DNA from: Kineosporia sp. NBRC 101731
GTDB lineage: Bacteria; Actinomycetota; Actinomycetes; Actinomycetales; Kineosporiaceae
Assembly: GCF_030269305.1 (NCBI RefSeq)
Contig: NZ_BSTC01000007.1
Span: forward strand, 186,001-250,000
Length of the DNA stretch: 64,000 bases
Direction of reading: 5' to 3'
Below are positions 41,954 to 50,200 of this stretch, piece by piece. Under the pieces are notes generated by a model that worked only from the letters and a program-made list of their open reading frames with translations, was not told the DNA's origin and did not search any database. The translations under genes were made by a program, and so were the position numbers. Position 1 is the first letter of the stretch, and each line of letters begins with the position of its first letter.

Positions 41954-43252
41954 GTGGCTCGGATCTTCATCACCTACCGCAGTGAGGATCCGGGATGGTC
42001 CGTCGTGCTCGACCGGGAACTGTCGATCGTCTTCGGCCCCGACCAGGTATTCCGGGCGAGTCGGACGATGCAGATGGGAGAGTCGTTCCCGGAACGGATC
42101 CGGCTCGGCGTCACCAACGCGTCCGTCCTGCTCGCCGTGATCGGCCCACGCTGGCTCGAACAACGCGAAGGAGGACTGCGCCGCATCGACGAGCCCGGTG
42201 ACTGGGTGCGCCGGGAGATCCGGCTGGCCCTGGAGAACGGGCTCCTGATCGTGCCGGTGCTGGTCGACGGGGTGCGGCCCCTGTCACCCGACGAACTGCC
42301 CGATGACATCCGGGCCATCGCCGACCGGCAGTACATCCGCCTCAGCCACAAAGAGGCAGACTCCGACATCGGCCTGCTGGTCGAGCGGTTGCGGCAGCGG
42401 GTGCCCGGGCTGCAGATGCACCAGAAGACGCAGGACCGCCCGCATACAGGCGGCCAGACGTCCGTCGGTGGCTCGGTCGAGCAGACCGCCCCGGGCCAAA
42501 GTGTTTCCTTGTGGCTGGTTCTGACTGGCCTGGCGTTACTCCTGCTCTCCCTCTGGCTGCCCTGGGTGGATCACGAGCGGGCGGTGGAGCTCGGCTGGGA
42601 CGAGTGGGAGTACTCGGTGCTCTTCCCCCGCGGTGTCCTCGCGCTCGCCGGTCTGGGCACGGCCCTCTACTGGCTCCTGCGCGGGACGTTCGAAGCAGTC
42701 GCCATGGGGCTGGTCGCGCTCGCCGGTGTGGTTGCCGTCTTCGATCCCCTCTGGGTCCGGCGTCAGCTCCTGGACAATGAATACCCCTTCGTCATCGGAA
42801 TGGGTGTCTGGGTGGCTGTTCTCTCGGGCGTGGTGCTCCTGGTAGCCGTGGGCCTCTGGGTTCGGGGCCGACCCGCGTCCGAACCCCGGCACGCACGCAA
42901 CCCGTCCACGGTCGCGACCGGTGGAATCTTGATCCTGATGGGCCAGTTCCTGCAGGTGACAGGTAAGAACCACTGGTTCACCGTCCCGGTCGCCATCGCC
43001 GTCCTGATCATCGTCGCGGCGGTTCTGGTTCCGCCGAGCATCCCGGAGTCCGTGCGGATCGCGGTGTTGTCAGGTTTCACCGCCTTCGCCGTCGTCTCGG
43101 TGGTCGCGGCCGTCAACTATGTCGCGCTGCACCCTCAAGGTGATGCGTCGCTGACCGACGCGATGGGCCGGATCGTGCTCAACGTCGTCATCGCGCTGGG
43201 GCTGTGGGTGGCTCTCAGCCGACCGGTACCGGCCCGGGTGCCCGCCGCCTAG
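41954..43252 (+). CDS. TIR-domain protein with multiple membrane helices
   Basis: A 432-residue protein. Residues 1-140 form a TIR_2 domain: ARIFITYRSEDPGWSVVLDRELS, VFRASRTMQMGESFPERI, VLLAVIGPRWL, and DWVRREIRLALENGLLIVPVLVDG. Glu88 in VRREI lies where NAD-cleaving TIR domains carry their catalytic glutamate. A linker (about 150-180) leads to about eight hydrophobic helices (181-430). Bacterial TIR proteins often act in phage defence or NAD depletion, and membrane forms are less studied. The GTG start has an AT-rich upstream region. No partner gene is adjacent. Confidence 0.82.
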   Translation: MARIFITYRSEDPGWSVVLDRELSIVFGPDQVFRASRTMQMGESFPERIRLGVTNASVLLAVIGPRWLEQREGGLRRIDEPGDWVRREIRLALENGLLIVPVLVDGVRPLSPDELPDDIRAIADRQYIRLSHKEADSDIGLLVERLRQRVPGLQMHQKTQDRPHTGGQTSVGGSVEQTAPGQSVSLWLVLTGLALLLLSLWLPWVDHERAVELGWDEWEYSVLFPRGVLALAGLGTALYWLLRGTFEAVAMGLVALAGVVAVFDPLWVRRQLLDNEYPFVIGMGVWVAVLSGVVLLVAVGLWVRGRPASEPRHARNPSTVATGGILILMGQFLQVTGKNHWFTVPVAIAVLIIVAAVLVPPSIPESVRIAVLSGFTAFAVVSVVAAVNYVALHPQGDASLTDAMGRIVLNVVIALGLWVALSRPVPARVPAA

Positions 43253-43517
43253 CCGGCCTCGCCCGGCCCTGATGCCTCCGGCAAGCCGTTTCCCGTTGCC
43301 CTCCACCCCGGGACCTGGGAAACGCGCGGGTGGGCAATAGGAAACCCCTGGTGCAGTGCCGATTCCGGGACCACGATCGGTATCAGAAGCCGCCACCCTC
43401 CAGGACCGGGTGGGCAGCACCGGTACAGGGAGAGCGGGTCGTGATGAACGATTGCCTGCCGAGAAAAAGCACGACGACGTATTATTTCGGCCTGACCGCA
43501 GGTCACGGGGAGAGCTC

Positions 43518-44816
43518 ATGCACCCAGAATCCGGCCCGGCGTCCATCGGCGCGCAGATCCGGCGCCGGCGACTGGCGTCCGGTCTCTCCCTGGGCGGTCT
43601 CGCCGACCGCGTCCACTACAGCAAGGGCTACCTCAGCAAGATCGAGAACGGTTCCAAGCGGCCCGGCCCCGACCTGGTCCGACTCTGCGACGCCGCTCTC
43701 GGTGCCGGGGGAGAGCTCCGCCGTCTGGCCGAAACCGTCTCCACCTCAGAGCTTTCCGAAGCTTGCCGAGCTTCTGATCCAGACGGTGGCGTAGACGTGG
43801 CCGACGACGGCAGGCCCGGTCCCACCCTCGGCCGCCGCGAGGTCCTGGCCATCGGTGGTTCCCTTCCCCTTCTGGCCGCAGCCGGCCCCGAACGGCTGGC
43901 CACGGTGGCCGCCGACGGATCGATCACGACCGGGTTCACCGCGATGCTCGCCGAGCTGCGCAAGCTCGGCCAGAACCAGCCCCCGGGCCTGCTGCTGCCG
44001 ATCCTCGACATCCAGGTGCAGACGCTGCTGGCGCTGGCCCGGGCCGCCCGGGCGGACGACCGGGGCGCGCTGCTGATGCTCACGTCACGCTTCGCCGAGT
44101 ACACCGGGTGGATGGCTCAGGAGTCCGGCGACGACCGGGCCATGGTCCGCTGGACCGATCTGGCCGTGAGTTGCGCCGACGCGGCCGGCGACCGGGAACT
44201 GGCGGCCTACGCCCACATCCGGCACGCCAACGCGGCCCTGTACCGCGACGACGCCGTGTCCACCGTCGCCCTCGCCACCCGGGCCGAGCACGAGGCGCCG
44301 GCCGGTGGCCCGTCCTCGACGCGTGTGGGGGCCCTGGCCCTGCAGCGTCAGGCCCAGGGACTGGCGTTGCAGGGCCGGTACGACGACTGCCGGCGGGCCC
44401 TCGACCGGGCCGACGTCCTCTTCGACCGGGCCATCGGTGTCAACACCCCGCTGGGGCCGACGACGGTCGCCAACCCCAGCGACCTCGTGCTCGGCTGGTG
44501 CCTGCACGACCTGGGCCGCTCGCGCGAGGCGGTCCCGGTGCTCGAACGGCATCTGGCGCGGGTGCCGCAGCACGCCCGCCGGGCCCGGGCCCGGGTGAAG
44601 GGCCGCCTGGCCCTGGCCGCAGCCGGTGCCGGTGACCCGGACACCGCCTGCACGCTCGCGCACCAGGTACTGGACGACGCCGAGTACGTCGACTCCGCCA
44701 CCGTGCGGCACGACCTACGGCACCTGGGCCGGGCGCTCAACCGCTGGCGGGCCCGGCCCGAGGTACAGGCCGTCTCGCCGCGACTGGCCCAGGCGCTGCG
44801 CACCGCCGCGTCCTGA
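43518..44816 (+). CDS. XRE-type regulator with a C-terminal TPR region
   Basis: A 432-residue protein. The N-terminal helix-turn-helix (about 8-66: IGAQIRRRRLASGLSLGGLADRVHYSKGYLSKIENGSKRPGPDLVRLC) is followed by a twin-arginine-like GRREVLAIGGSLPLLAAAG segment. An all-helical TPR-like region (130-430) then has ALALQRQAQGLALQGRYDDCRRAL and LGWCLHDLGRSREAV. This layout is very common in actinomycetes, where some members sense peptides or regulate secondary metabolism. ATG 43518 follows GGGGAGAG. The regulated genes are unknown. Confidence 0.85.
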   Translation: MHPESGPASIGAQIRRRRLASGLSLGGLADRVHYSKGYLSKIENGSKRPGPDLVRLCDAALGAGGELRRLAETVSTSELSEACRASDPDGGVDVADDGRPGPTLGRREVLAIGGSLPLLAAAGPERLATVAADGSITTGFTAMLAELRKLGQNQPPGLLLPILDIQVQTLLALARAARADDRGALLMLTSRFAEYTGWMAQESGDDRAMVRWTDLAVSCADAAGDRELAAYAHIRHANAALYRDDAVSTVALATRAEHEAPAGGPSSTRVGALALQRQAQGLALQGRYDDCRRALDRADVLFDRAIGVNTPLGPTTVANPSDLVLGWCLHDLGRSREAVPVLERHLARVPQHARRARARVKGRLALAAAGAGDPDTACTLAHQVLDDAEYVDSATVRHDLRHLGRALNRWRARPEVQAVSPRLAQALRTAAS

Positions 44817-45070
44817 CCTGCGGGCCCCGGCCCGGTCGTTCCCTTCGAACCACCTTCTGTGCTTCCCCCTGCCCGGAAACGGTTCCGGTCCGTGGTGGGA
44901 GCGTCACCGGCAGGACGTCGCGGCCCGGTACGCCTCGGTGAACCCCTTTCTGCCGGATGAGGGTGACATGGGAAAGCTCTCCCGCCAGGTGAAGGACGAG
45001 CCGAACCCCTAGGGCAATTGAACGACAGGTGTTGGTTGAAGGTTCTGTCCAGGGCCGGTTCGTGCCGTAT
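44817..45070. other. Intergenic region with a coding-like scrap
   Basis: No complete gene. A short frame ending at 45012 (WWERHRQDVAARYASVNPFL...DEPNP, then TAG) has coding-like third positions, but no start codon lies upstream of it in the gap. It may be a gene end left by deletion. Confidence 0.3.
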
Positions 45071-45087
45071 CCCGTCACCGTGACGGG
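45071..45087. promoter_or_regulatory. Perfect dyad upstream of adhE
   Basis: CCCGTCACCGTGACGGG is a perfect 8-bp inverted repeat with one central base, about 110 bases before the adhE start. It is a good operator candidate. It does not match the Rex consensus, which has a wider spacer. Confidence 0.5.
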
Positions 45088-45196
45088 ACCTGCGCCGGTC
45101 GGGTCGGGACCACCGACTCCTGTGGCCGGGGCGGGGTGGCGACAGGCTTGTCGTGTACCAACAGACGGCGAGTCACAACATCATCTGAGGTGAACA

Positions 45197-47839
45197 ATGA
45201 CCGCGGAGCAGCTCCCTGCCGCAGTCCCGACCGAAAACCAGCGCGACGTAGCGGTCATGGTTGAAACCCTGGTCGAGGCTGGGCTGAAGGCCCTTGACGA
45301 GTACGGTGCCTTCGATCAGGAGACGATCGACCACATCGTCAAGAAGGCCTCCGTCGCGGCGCTGGACCGGCACGCCGCCCTGGCGCAGCTCGCGGTGGAG
45401 GAGACGGGCCGCGGTGTCTTCGAGGACAAGGCCGTCAAGAACATCTTCGCCTGTGAGCACGTCACGCACAGCATGGCGAAACTTCGCACCGTCGGCGTGA
45501 TCAGCCAGGACGACATCACCGGGATCACCGAGATCGCCGACCCGGTGGGCGTGATCGCCGGGATCACGCCGGTCACCAACCCCACGTCGACGGCGATCTT
45601 CAAGGCTCTGCTGGCCCTGAAGACCCGTAACCCGATCGTGTTCGCGTTCCACCCCTCGGCCCAGCAGTGCAGCGTCGAGGCGGCCCGCATCGTGCGTGAC
45701 GCCGCGGTCGCGGCCGGGGCACCCGAGCACTGCATCCAGTGGATCGACCGGCCCTCGGTCGAGGCGACCACGGCTCTCATGCACCACCCGGGCATCTCCA
45801 CGATCCTCGCGACCGGTGGCAACGCCATGGTCCGGGCGGCGTACTCGGCGGGCAAGCCGGCTCTCGGTGTCGGTGCGGGCAACGTGCCCGCCTGGATCGA
45901 GAAGAGCGCCAAGCTGAAGCGGGCCGTCAACGACATCGTGCTGTCCAAGTCGTTCGACAACGGCATGATCTGCGCGTCCGAGCAGGCCGTCATCCTCGAC
46001 GAGGAGATCTACGACGCCGCCCTGGCCGAGTTCGGTCACCTGCACGCCTACCGGGCCACCAAGGACGAGAAGCGGAAGCTGGAGAAGTTCATCTTCGGCG
46101 CGACCGCCTACGGGAAGTCTTGCAGCGGAGCCAAGCTCAACCCCGACGTGGTGGGCAAGCCGCCGGTCTGGATCGCCGAGCAGGCCGGCTTCACGGTACC
46201 CGCCGACACCTCGATCATCCTCGCCGAGGTCGGCGAGGTCGGCCCGAACGAGCCGCTGACCCGGGAGAAGCTGTGCCCGGTCCTGGCCGTACTGCGGGTC
46301 GGCTCCCGTGAGGAGGGACTGCAGGCCTCCACGCAGATGGTGGAGTTCCACGGCCTCGGCCACAGCGCCGTGATCCACACCCAGGACGAGGACCTGGTCG
46401 TCGAGTTCGGCAAGCGGGTCAAGGCCGTGCGGGTGATCTGGAACTCGCCGTCCTCGCAGGGCGGCATCGGCGACATGTACAACTCCTTCGTCCCTTCGCT
46501 CACCCTCGGCTGCGGCAGCTACGGGCACAACTCGGTGTCGAACAACGTCTCCGCGGTCAACCTGATCAACATCAAGCGGATCGGAAGGCGCACCAACAAC
46601 ATGCAGTGGTTCAAGGTGCCCTCGCGGATCTACTTCGAGCCGCACGCCATCCGCTACCTCTCGGACATGCCCGACGTGCACCGGGTCACGATCGTCACCG
46701 ACCCCACCATGACCCGCCTGGGCTTCGTCGAGCGCATCGACCGGGTGCTCCAGCAGCGCCCGAACCGGGTCGTGCTGCAGATCATCGACGACGTGGAACC
46801 CGAACCGCAGATGACGACCGTCGACCGGGGCGCGGAACTGATGCGCTCCTTCCGGCCGGACACGATCATCGCGCTCGGTGGCGGATCGGCGATGGACGCG
46901 GCCAAGGTGATGTGGCTGCGCTACGAGCACCCCGAGGTCGACTTCGAGGACATGCGGGAGAAGTTCTTCGACATCCGCAAGCGGGCCTTCGCCTTCCCCG
47001 CGCTCGGTGAGAAGGCCCAGCTGGTCTGTGTGCCGACCACCTCCGGAACCGGCGCTGAGGTGACCCCGTTCGCGGTCATCACCGATCAGCGCACCGGGAA
47101 GAAGTACCCGCTCGCCGACTACGCCCTCACCCCGACCGTCGCGATCGTCGACCCGGCGCTGACGGCGAGCATGCCGCGCAAGATCGCCGCCGACAGTGGT
47201 TTCGACGCCCTCACGCACGCCATCGAGGCCTACGTGTCGGTGTACGCCAACGACTTCACCGACGGTCTGGCCCTGCACGCGATCCGGCTGATCTTCGAGA
47301 ACCTCGAGCAGTCCGTGCTGAACGGTGAGAGCGAAGCTCGCGAGCGCATGCACAATGCCGCGACCATCGCCGGAATGGCCTTCGGCAGTGCGTTCCTCGG
47401 TATCGTGCACGCCATGTCGCACACGCTCGGCGCCACGTTCCACGTCGCGCACGGTCGTACCAACGCGGTGCTGCTGCCGCACGTGATCCGCTACAACGGC
47501 TCGGCCCCGACGAAGCTGTCGGGCTGGCCGAAGTACGAGAGCTACCGGGCGCCGGAGCGGTTCGCCGACATCGCCCGCATGCTCGGCCTGAGCGCGTCCA
47601 CGCCTGAGGAGGCCGTGGAGGTACTGGCCACGGCGGTCGAGAAGCTGCGCACCACGGTCGGTATCGAGTCGTCGTTCGCCGAGATCGGCATCGACGAGCA
47701 GGCCTTCCTGGCCTCGCTGCCGCAGCAGGCACTCAACGCCTACGAGGACCAGTGTGCGCCGGCCAACCCGCGCATGCCGATGCTCGACGACATGCAGCAG
47801 CTGATGCGCGCGGCCTACTACGGCGAGAACAAGAGCTGA
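45197..47839 (+). CDS. adhE: Bifunctional acetaldehyde-CoA/alcohol dehydrogenase
   Basis: An 880-residue fusion of normal AdhE length. The N-terminal aldehyde dehydrogenase half (about 1-430) has GVIAGITPVTNPTST, the NAD loop and the active cysteine in FDNGMICASEQAV. The C-terminal iron alcohol dehydrogenase half has GGGSAMDAAKVMWL, metal ligands in GFDALTHAIEAYVS and the histidines in IVHAMSHTLGATFHVAHG. It reduces acetyl-CoA to ethanol and regenerates NAD+ under low oxygen. It is monocistronic with a strong terminator. It complements the nearby phosphoketolase and DevS-like kinase. Confidence 0.96.
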   Translation: MTAEQLPAAVPTENQRDVAVMVETLVEAGLKALDEYGAFDQETIDHIVKKASVAALDRHAALAQLAVEETGRGVFEDKAVKNIFACEHVTHSMAKLRTVGVISQDDITGITEIADPVGVIAGITPVTNPTSTAIFKALLALKTRNPIVFAFHPSAQQCSVEAARIVRDAAVAAGAPEHCIQWIDRPSVEATTALMHHPGISTILATGGNAMVRAAYSAGKPALGVGAGNVPAWIEKSAKLKRAVNDIVLSKSFDNGMICASEQAVILDEEIYDAALAEFGHLHAYRATKDEKRKLEKFIFGATAYGKSCSGAKLNPDVVGKPPVWIAEQAGFTVPADTSIILAEVGEVGPNEPLTREKLCPVLAVLRVGSREEGLQASTQMVEFHGLGHSAVIHTQDEDLVVEFGKRVKAVRVIWNSPSSQGGIGDMYNSFVPSLTLGCGSYGHNSVSNNVSAVNLINIKRIGRRTNNMQWFKVPSRIYFEPHAIRYLSDMPDVHRVTIVTDPTMTRLGFVERIDRVLQQRPNRVVLQIIDDVEPEPQMTTVDRGAELMRSFRPDTIIALGGGSAMDAAKVMWLRYEHPEVDFEDMREKFFDIRKRAFAFPALGEKAQLVCVPTTSGTGAEVTPFAVITDQRTGKKYPLADYALTPTVAIVDPALTASMPRKIAADSGFDALTHAIEAYVSVYANDFTDGLALHAIRLIFENLEQSVLNGESEARERMHNAATIAGMAFGSAFLGIVHAMSHTLGATFHVAHGRTNAVLLPHVIRYNGSAPTKLSGWPKYESYRAPERFADIARMLGLSASTPEEAVEVLATAVEKLRTTVGIESSFAEIGIDEQAFLASLPQQALNAYEDQCAPANPRMPMLDDMQQLMRAAYYGENKS

Positions 47840-47885
47840 CCATGGTGGACGCCGATCCTGGCGGCCGCTGAGAGTGGCAGTGGTG

Positions 47886-47920
47886 CGGGTGGCCCGGTCC
47901 GATCAGGACCGGGCCACCCG
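47886..47920 (+). terminator. Terminator of adhE
   Basis: CGGGTGGCCCGGTCC and GGACCGGGCCACCCG form a 15-bp perfect stem with a 5-base loop, 46 bases after the stop. It is followed by imperfect copies of GGCGGTTGTCAC up to about 47963. Confidence 0.88.
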
Positions 47921-48008
47921 GCGGTTGTCACGGGGGTTGTCCCGGCGGTTGTCACGGCGGTGACGAACGTGCCCCGGGTGGGGGTGGGGAGTATGACCCC
48001 GCCCCTTT

Positions 48009-48020
48009 GTTCGTGATCAC
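48009..48020. repeat. Half copy of the dispersed palindrome
   Basis: GTTCGTGATCAC matches only the outer end of the repeat. It directly abuts the SDR remnant that follows. It may be a solo end left after a deletion. Confidence 0.45.
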
Positions 48021-48226
48021 GCCGCGACCTGCCCGCCGCGAACACCGTCGTGCCGGCCGTCATGCTCGCCCAGGTCACCGAGTCCGTCTCGGCCGGTGTG
48101 CCCCTGGGGCGGCTCGGCACCGCCCCCGAGGTGGCTGAGGTGGTCGCGTTCCTGGCCTTCCCGGCGGCGGGTTACGTCACCGGCGAGAACATCGTGGTCG
48201 GCGGTGGGAGTGGGCTGACGGGGTGA
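48017..48226 (+). pseudogene. C-terminal remnant of a short-chain dehydrogenase (FabG-like)
   Basis: The frame reads ANTVVPAVMLAQVTESVSAG, then VPLGRLGTAPEVAEVVAFL and YVTGENIVVGGGSGLTG before TGA. This is the standard C-terminus of SDR enzymes (PLGRxGxPEEVAxxxxFLxSxxAxYxTGxxxxVDGG). The N-terminal 180 residues with the NAD site and catalytic SYK are missing. A stop lies just upstream of 48017. It could be translated from ATG 48062 but could not be active. Confidence 0.7.
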
Positions 48227-48264
48227 GAAGACTGCCCGGTTCGGCGTGAGGTTGAATACCCGGC

Positions 48265-48867
48265 ATGGAGATGAGTGATCGGGCCACGTCGTTCTCGGTG
48301 AGCCTGCCGGACTGGGTGGCGGGCGAGATCCGCGACGTACCGGCGCACCTGCCCACGGCCCAGGAACGGATGGCGCTGGTGCACCGGCTGGCCGACCGCA
48401 ATCACCGGGAGGGCAGCGGCGGCCCGTTCGCGGCGCTGGTCGCCGAACGGGACACCGGCCGGGTGCTGGCGGTAGGCGTCAACGTCGTCCTGCTCAGCGG
48501 CCTGTCCTCGGTGCACGCCGAGGTGGTGGCCCTGAGCCTGGCCCAGCAGGTGGCCGGCAACTGGGACCTGGGCGCGGCCGGCCGTCCCGCCACCGAACTG
48601 GTGGTCAACTGGCGGCCCTGCACGATGTGTCTGGGGGCCACGTTGTGGTCCGGCGTCGGGCATCTGGTGATCGCCGGCGAGGGCCCCGAGTGCGAGCAGC
48701 TGACCGGGTTCGACGAGGGGCCGGTGCGCGAGGACTGGCGTGATCAGTTCGCCGCGCGAGGCCTCACGATCGAGTCGGACGTGCTGCGGGACGGGGCGAT
48801 CCGGACCTTCGGCGAGTACGGCTCGGGGAGCCCGCTGGTCTACAACGCCCGTCAGGGAAACCGGTAG
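48265..48867 (+). CDS. Nucleoside/cytidine-deaminase-family protein
   Basis: A 200-residue zinc deaminase of the TadA/guanine-deaminase branch. The zinc and catalytic motifs are VHAEVVAL (His-Ala-Glu, about 90-97) and RPCTMCLGA (about 117-125). FAALVAERDTGRVLAVGVNVV precedes them. It would deaminate a base or nucleoside such as guanine or cytosine. The exact substrate is not visible. It is a lone gene that converges on the MFS gene across a terminator. The start could also be ATG 48271. Confidence 0.88.
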   Translation: MEMSDRATSFSVSLPDWVAGEIRDVPAHLPTAQERMALVHRLADRNHREGSGGPFAALVAERDTGRVLAVGVNVVLLSGLSSVHAEVVALSLAQQVAGNWDLGAAGRPATELVVNWRPCTMCLGATLWSGVGHLVIAGEGPECEQLTGFDEGPVREDWRDQFAARGLTIESDVLRDGAIRTFGEYGSGSPLVYNARQGNR

Positions 48868-48869
48868 GC

Positions 48870-48905
48870 GCACGGTCTTCCGGAGCGGGAACCGGAAGGC
48901 CGTGC
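48870..48905. terminator. Terminator between deaminase and MFS genes
   Basis: GCACGGTCTTCCGG and CCGGAAGGCCGTGC form a 14-bp stem (one T-G wobble) with an 8-base loop between the converging genes. Confidence 0.85.
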
Positions 48906-48933
48906 CCTTCAGAGCCCTTCAGTGCCCTTCAGA
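48904..48933. repeat. Three 10-bp GCCCTTCAGA repeats over the MFS stop
   Basis: Copies begin at 48904, 48914 and 48924. The stop codon of the minus-strand exporter (48929-48931) is in the last copy. Confidence 0.75.
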
Positions 48934-50152
48934 CCGTAGAGGGTTCCGGCTGCGCGACGGCCCGCTCGCGAACGCGTTCGGCCCACCGCACCGTGGCCGG
49001 TACGGCCAGGCCGGTCACCGCGAACAGGGCACCGACCACCCACCAGCCGGGACGGCCCCACTGGATGCACAGGGCGATGAGCAGCGCCGGCCCGATGCTC
49101 ACTCCCAGCCCGAGGCCCATACCGAACAGTCCCTGGTACTGGCCCACCGCATGCGCCGGGGCCAGGGTGAAGGAGAGTTCGAAACCGCCTGCTGAGTGCC
49201 AGATCTCCCCGATCGTGTGGACGACGACCGCGGTCAGCAGCAGGAGCATCGCCAACCAGGTCGCCGCCCCCGCCATCAGGGAGATGGCCGCACAGGAGAT
49301 GAAGAAGGCGAAACCGGCCTTCCGGAAGGCGTTCGCGCCGGCGCCGGGGGTGTCGACGCCCGATCCCACCCGGACCTGGAAGAGAACGACGATCGCGGTG
49401 TTGACGAGCATGACCGCCGACACCGTCCAGTGCGGGGTGTCCGTGCGGCTGACCAGCCACAGCGGGACGGCTGCGGTGAGCACCCGGTACTGCACGGCCA
49501 TCAGGCCGTCGAGCACGGTGAGAACCAGGTAAGGACGATCGCGCAAGGCGATCCAGCGCGGGCCGGCCCCGGACGGGCGGGGGGCGACCCGGGGCAGGAA
49601 GAGCACGATCGCCGCGCAGGCGGCGTAGGACAGGGCACTGCCGGCGATCAGCAGGACGTAGGCGTTGTCGGTGTCGACCGCGACCCCCCAGCCGGCGAAC
49701 AGGGCACCGGCCGCGATCCCGAGGTTCGTCACCGAGCGCAGGTAGCCCCGGAACTTCGCCGGCCGGTCCCCGCCGTACTCCTGGATCAGGGGACTGCGGG
49801 CGGCCGGCCCGGCGGTCTGGGCGATGCTGCCCAGACTGACGAAGATCAGGAACGACCAGAAGTCGTTCGCGACGCACAGGCCTGCCATCGCCACCGCGCC
49901 GATCAGCAGGGTGGCGGTGTAGACGCTGCGGGCGCCGAGCCGGTCGGCCAGGTGTCCGGCGGGAATGCCCGACAGCAGGGCGACCGCGCCGGCGGCGCTC
50001 AGGCCGGCCCCGATCTGCCCGGCCGACAGGTCCACGATCCGGGTGAAGTAGAGAACCCCTGCGGTCAGGTAGATCCCGTACCCGGTCATGTTCACCAGGG
50101 TCGCGACGGCGAGCAGGCGAGGTGCACCCTTGTCGGGGAGCAACGCGGACAT
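48929..50152 (-). CDS. MFS transporter, probable exporter of the biosynthetic operon
   Basis: A 407-residue membrane protein with 12 predicted helices. The MFS signature after helix 2 is AGHLADRLGARSVYTATLL (about 66-84). ARSPLIQEYGGDRPAKFRGYLRSVTNLG in the first half also fits. The family includes drug and metabolite exporters. It is the last gene of the seven-gene minus-strand operon, 48 bases after the KAS III gene, so export of that operon's product or self-resistance is likely. Confidence 0.85.
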   Translation of the reverse strand: MSALLPDKGAPRLLAVATLVNMTGYGIYLTAGVLYFTRIVDLSAGQIGAGLSAAGAVALLSGIPAGHLADRLGARSVYTATLLIGAVAMAGLCVANDFWSFLIFVSLGSIAQTAGPAARSPLIQEYGGDRPAKFRGYLRSVTNLGIAAGALFAGWGVAVDTDNAYVLLIAGSALSYAACAAIVLFLPRVAPRPSGAGPRWIALRDRPYLVLTVLDGLMAVQYRVLTAAVPLWLVSRTDTPHWTVSAVMLVNTAIVVLFQVRVGSGVDTPGAGANAFRKAGFAFFISCAAISLMAGAATWLAMLLLLTAVVVHTIGEIWHSAGGFELSFTLAPAHAVGQYQGLFGMGLGLGVSIGPALLIALCIQWGRPGWWVVGALFAVTGLAVPATVRWAERVRERAVAQPEPSTV

Positions 50153-50200
50153 ATGCGTACCTTTCGGAAAGTCGGGCGGATGGTTATTGTGCCGTGCGGT

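Noticed and set aside
44855-45012. Possible small gene ending ...VKDEPNP before the adhE promoter region
   Set aside because: No ATG, GTG or TTG start precedes the coding-like part, so I list it only as a scrap in the intergenic entry.
45160-45196. Possible Rex site (TTGTCGTG...GTCACAAC) before adhE
   Set aside because: The spacing and half-sites do not fit the TGTGAA-N4/6-TTCACA consensus.
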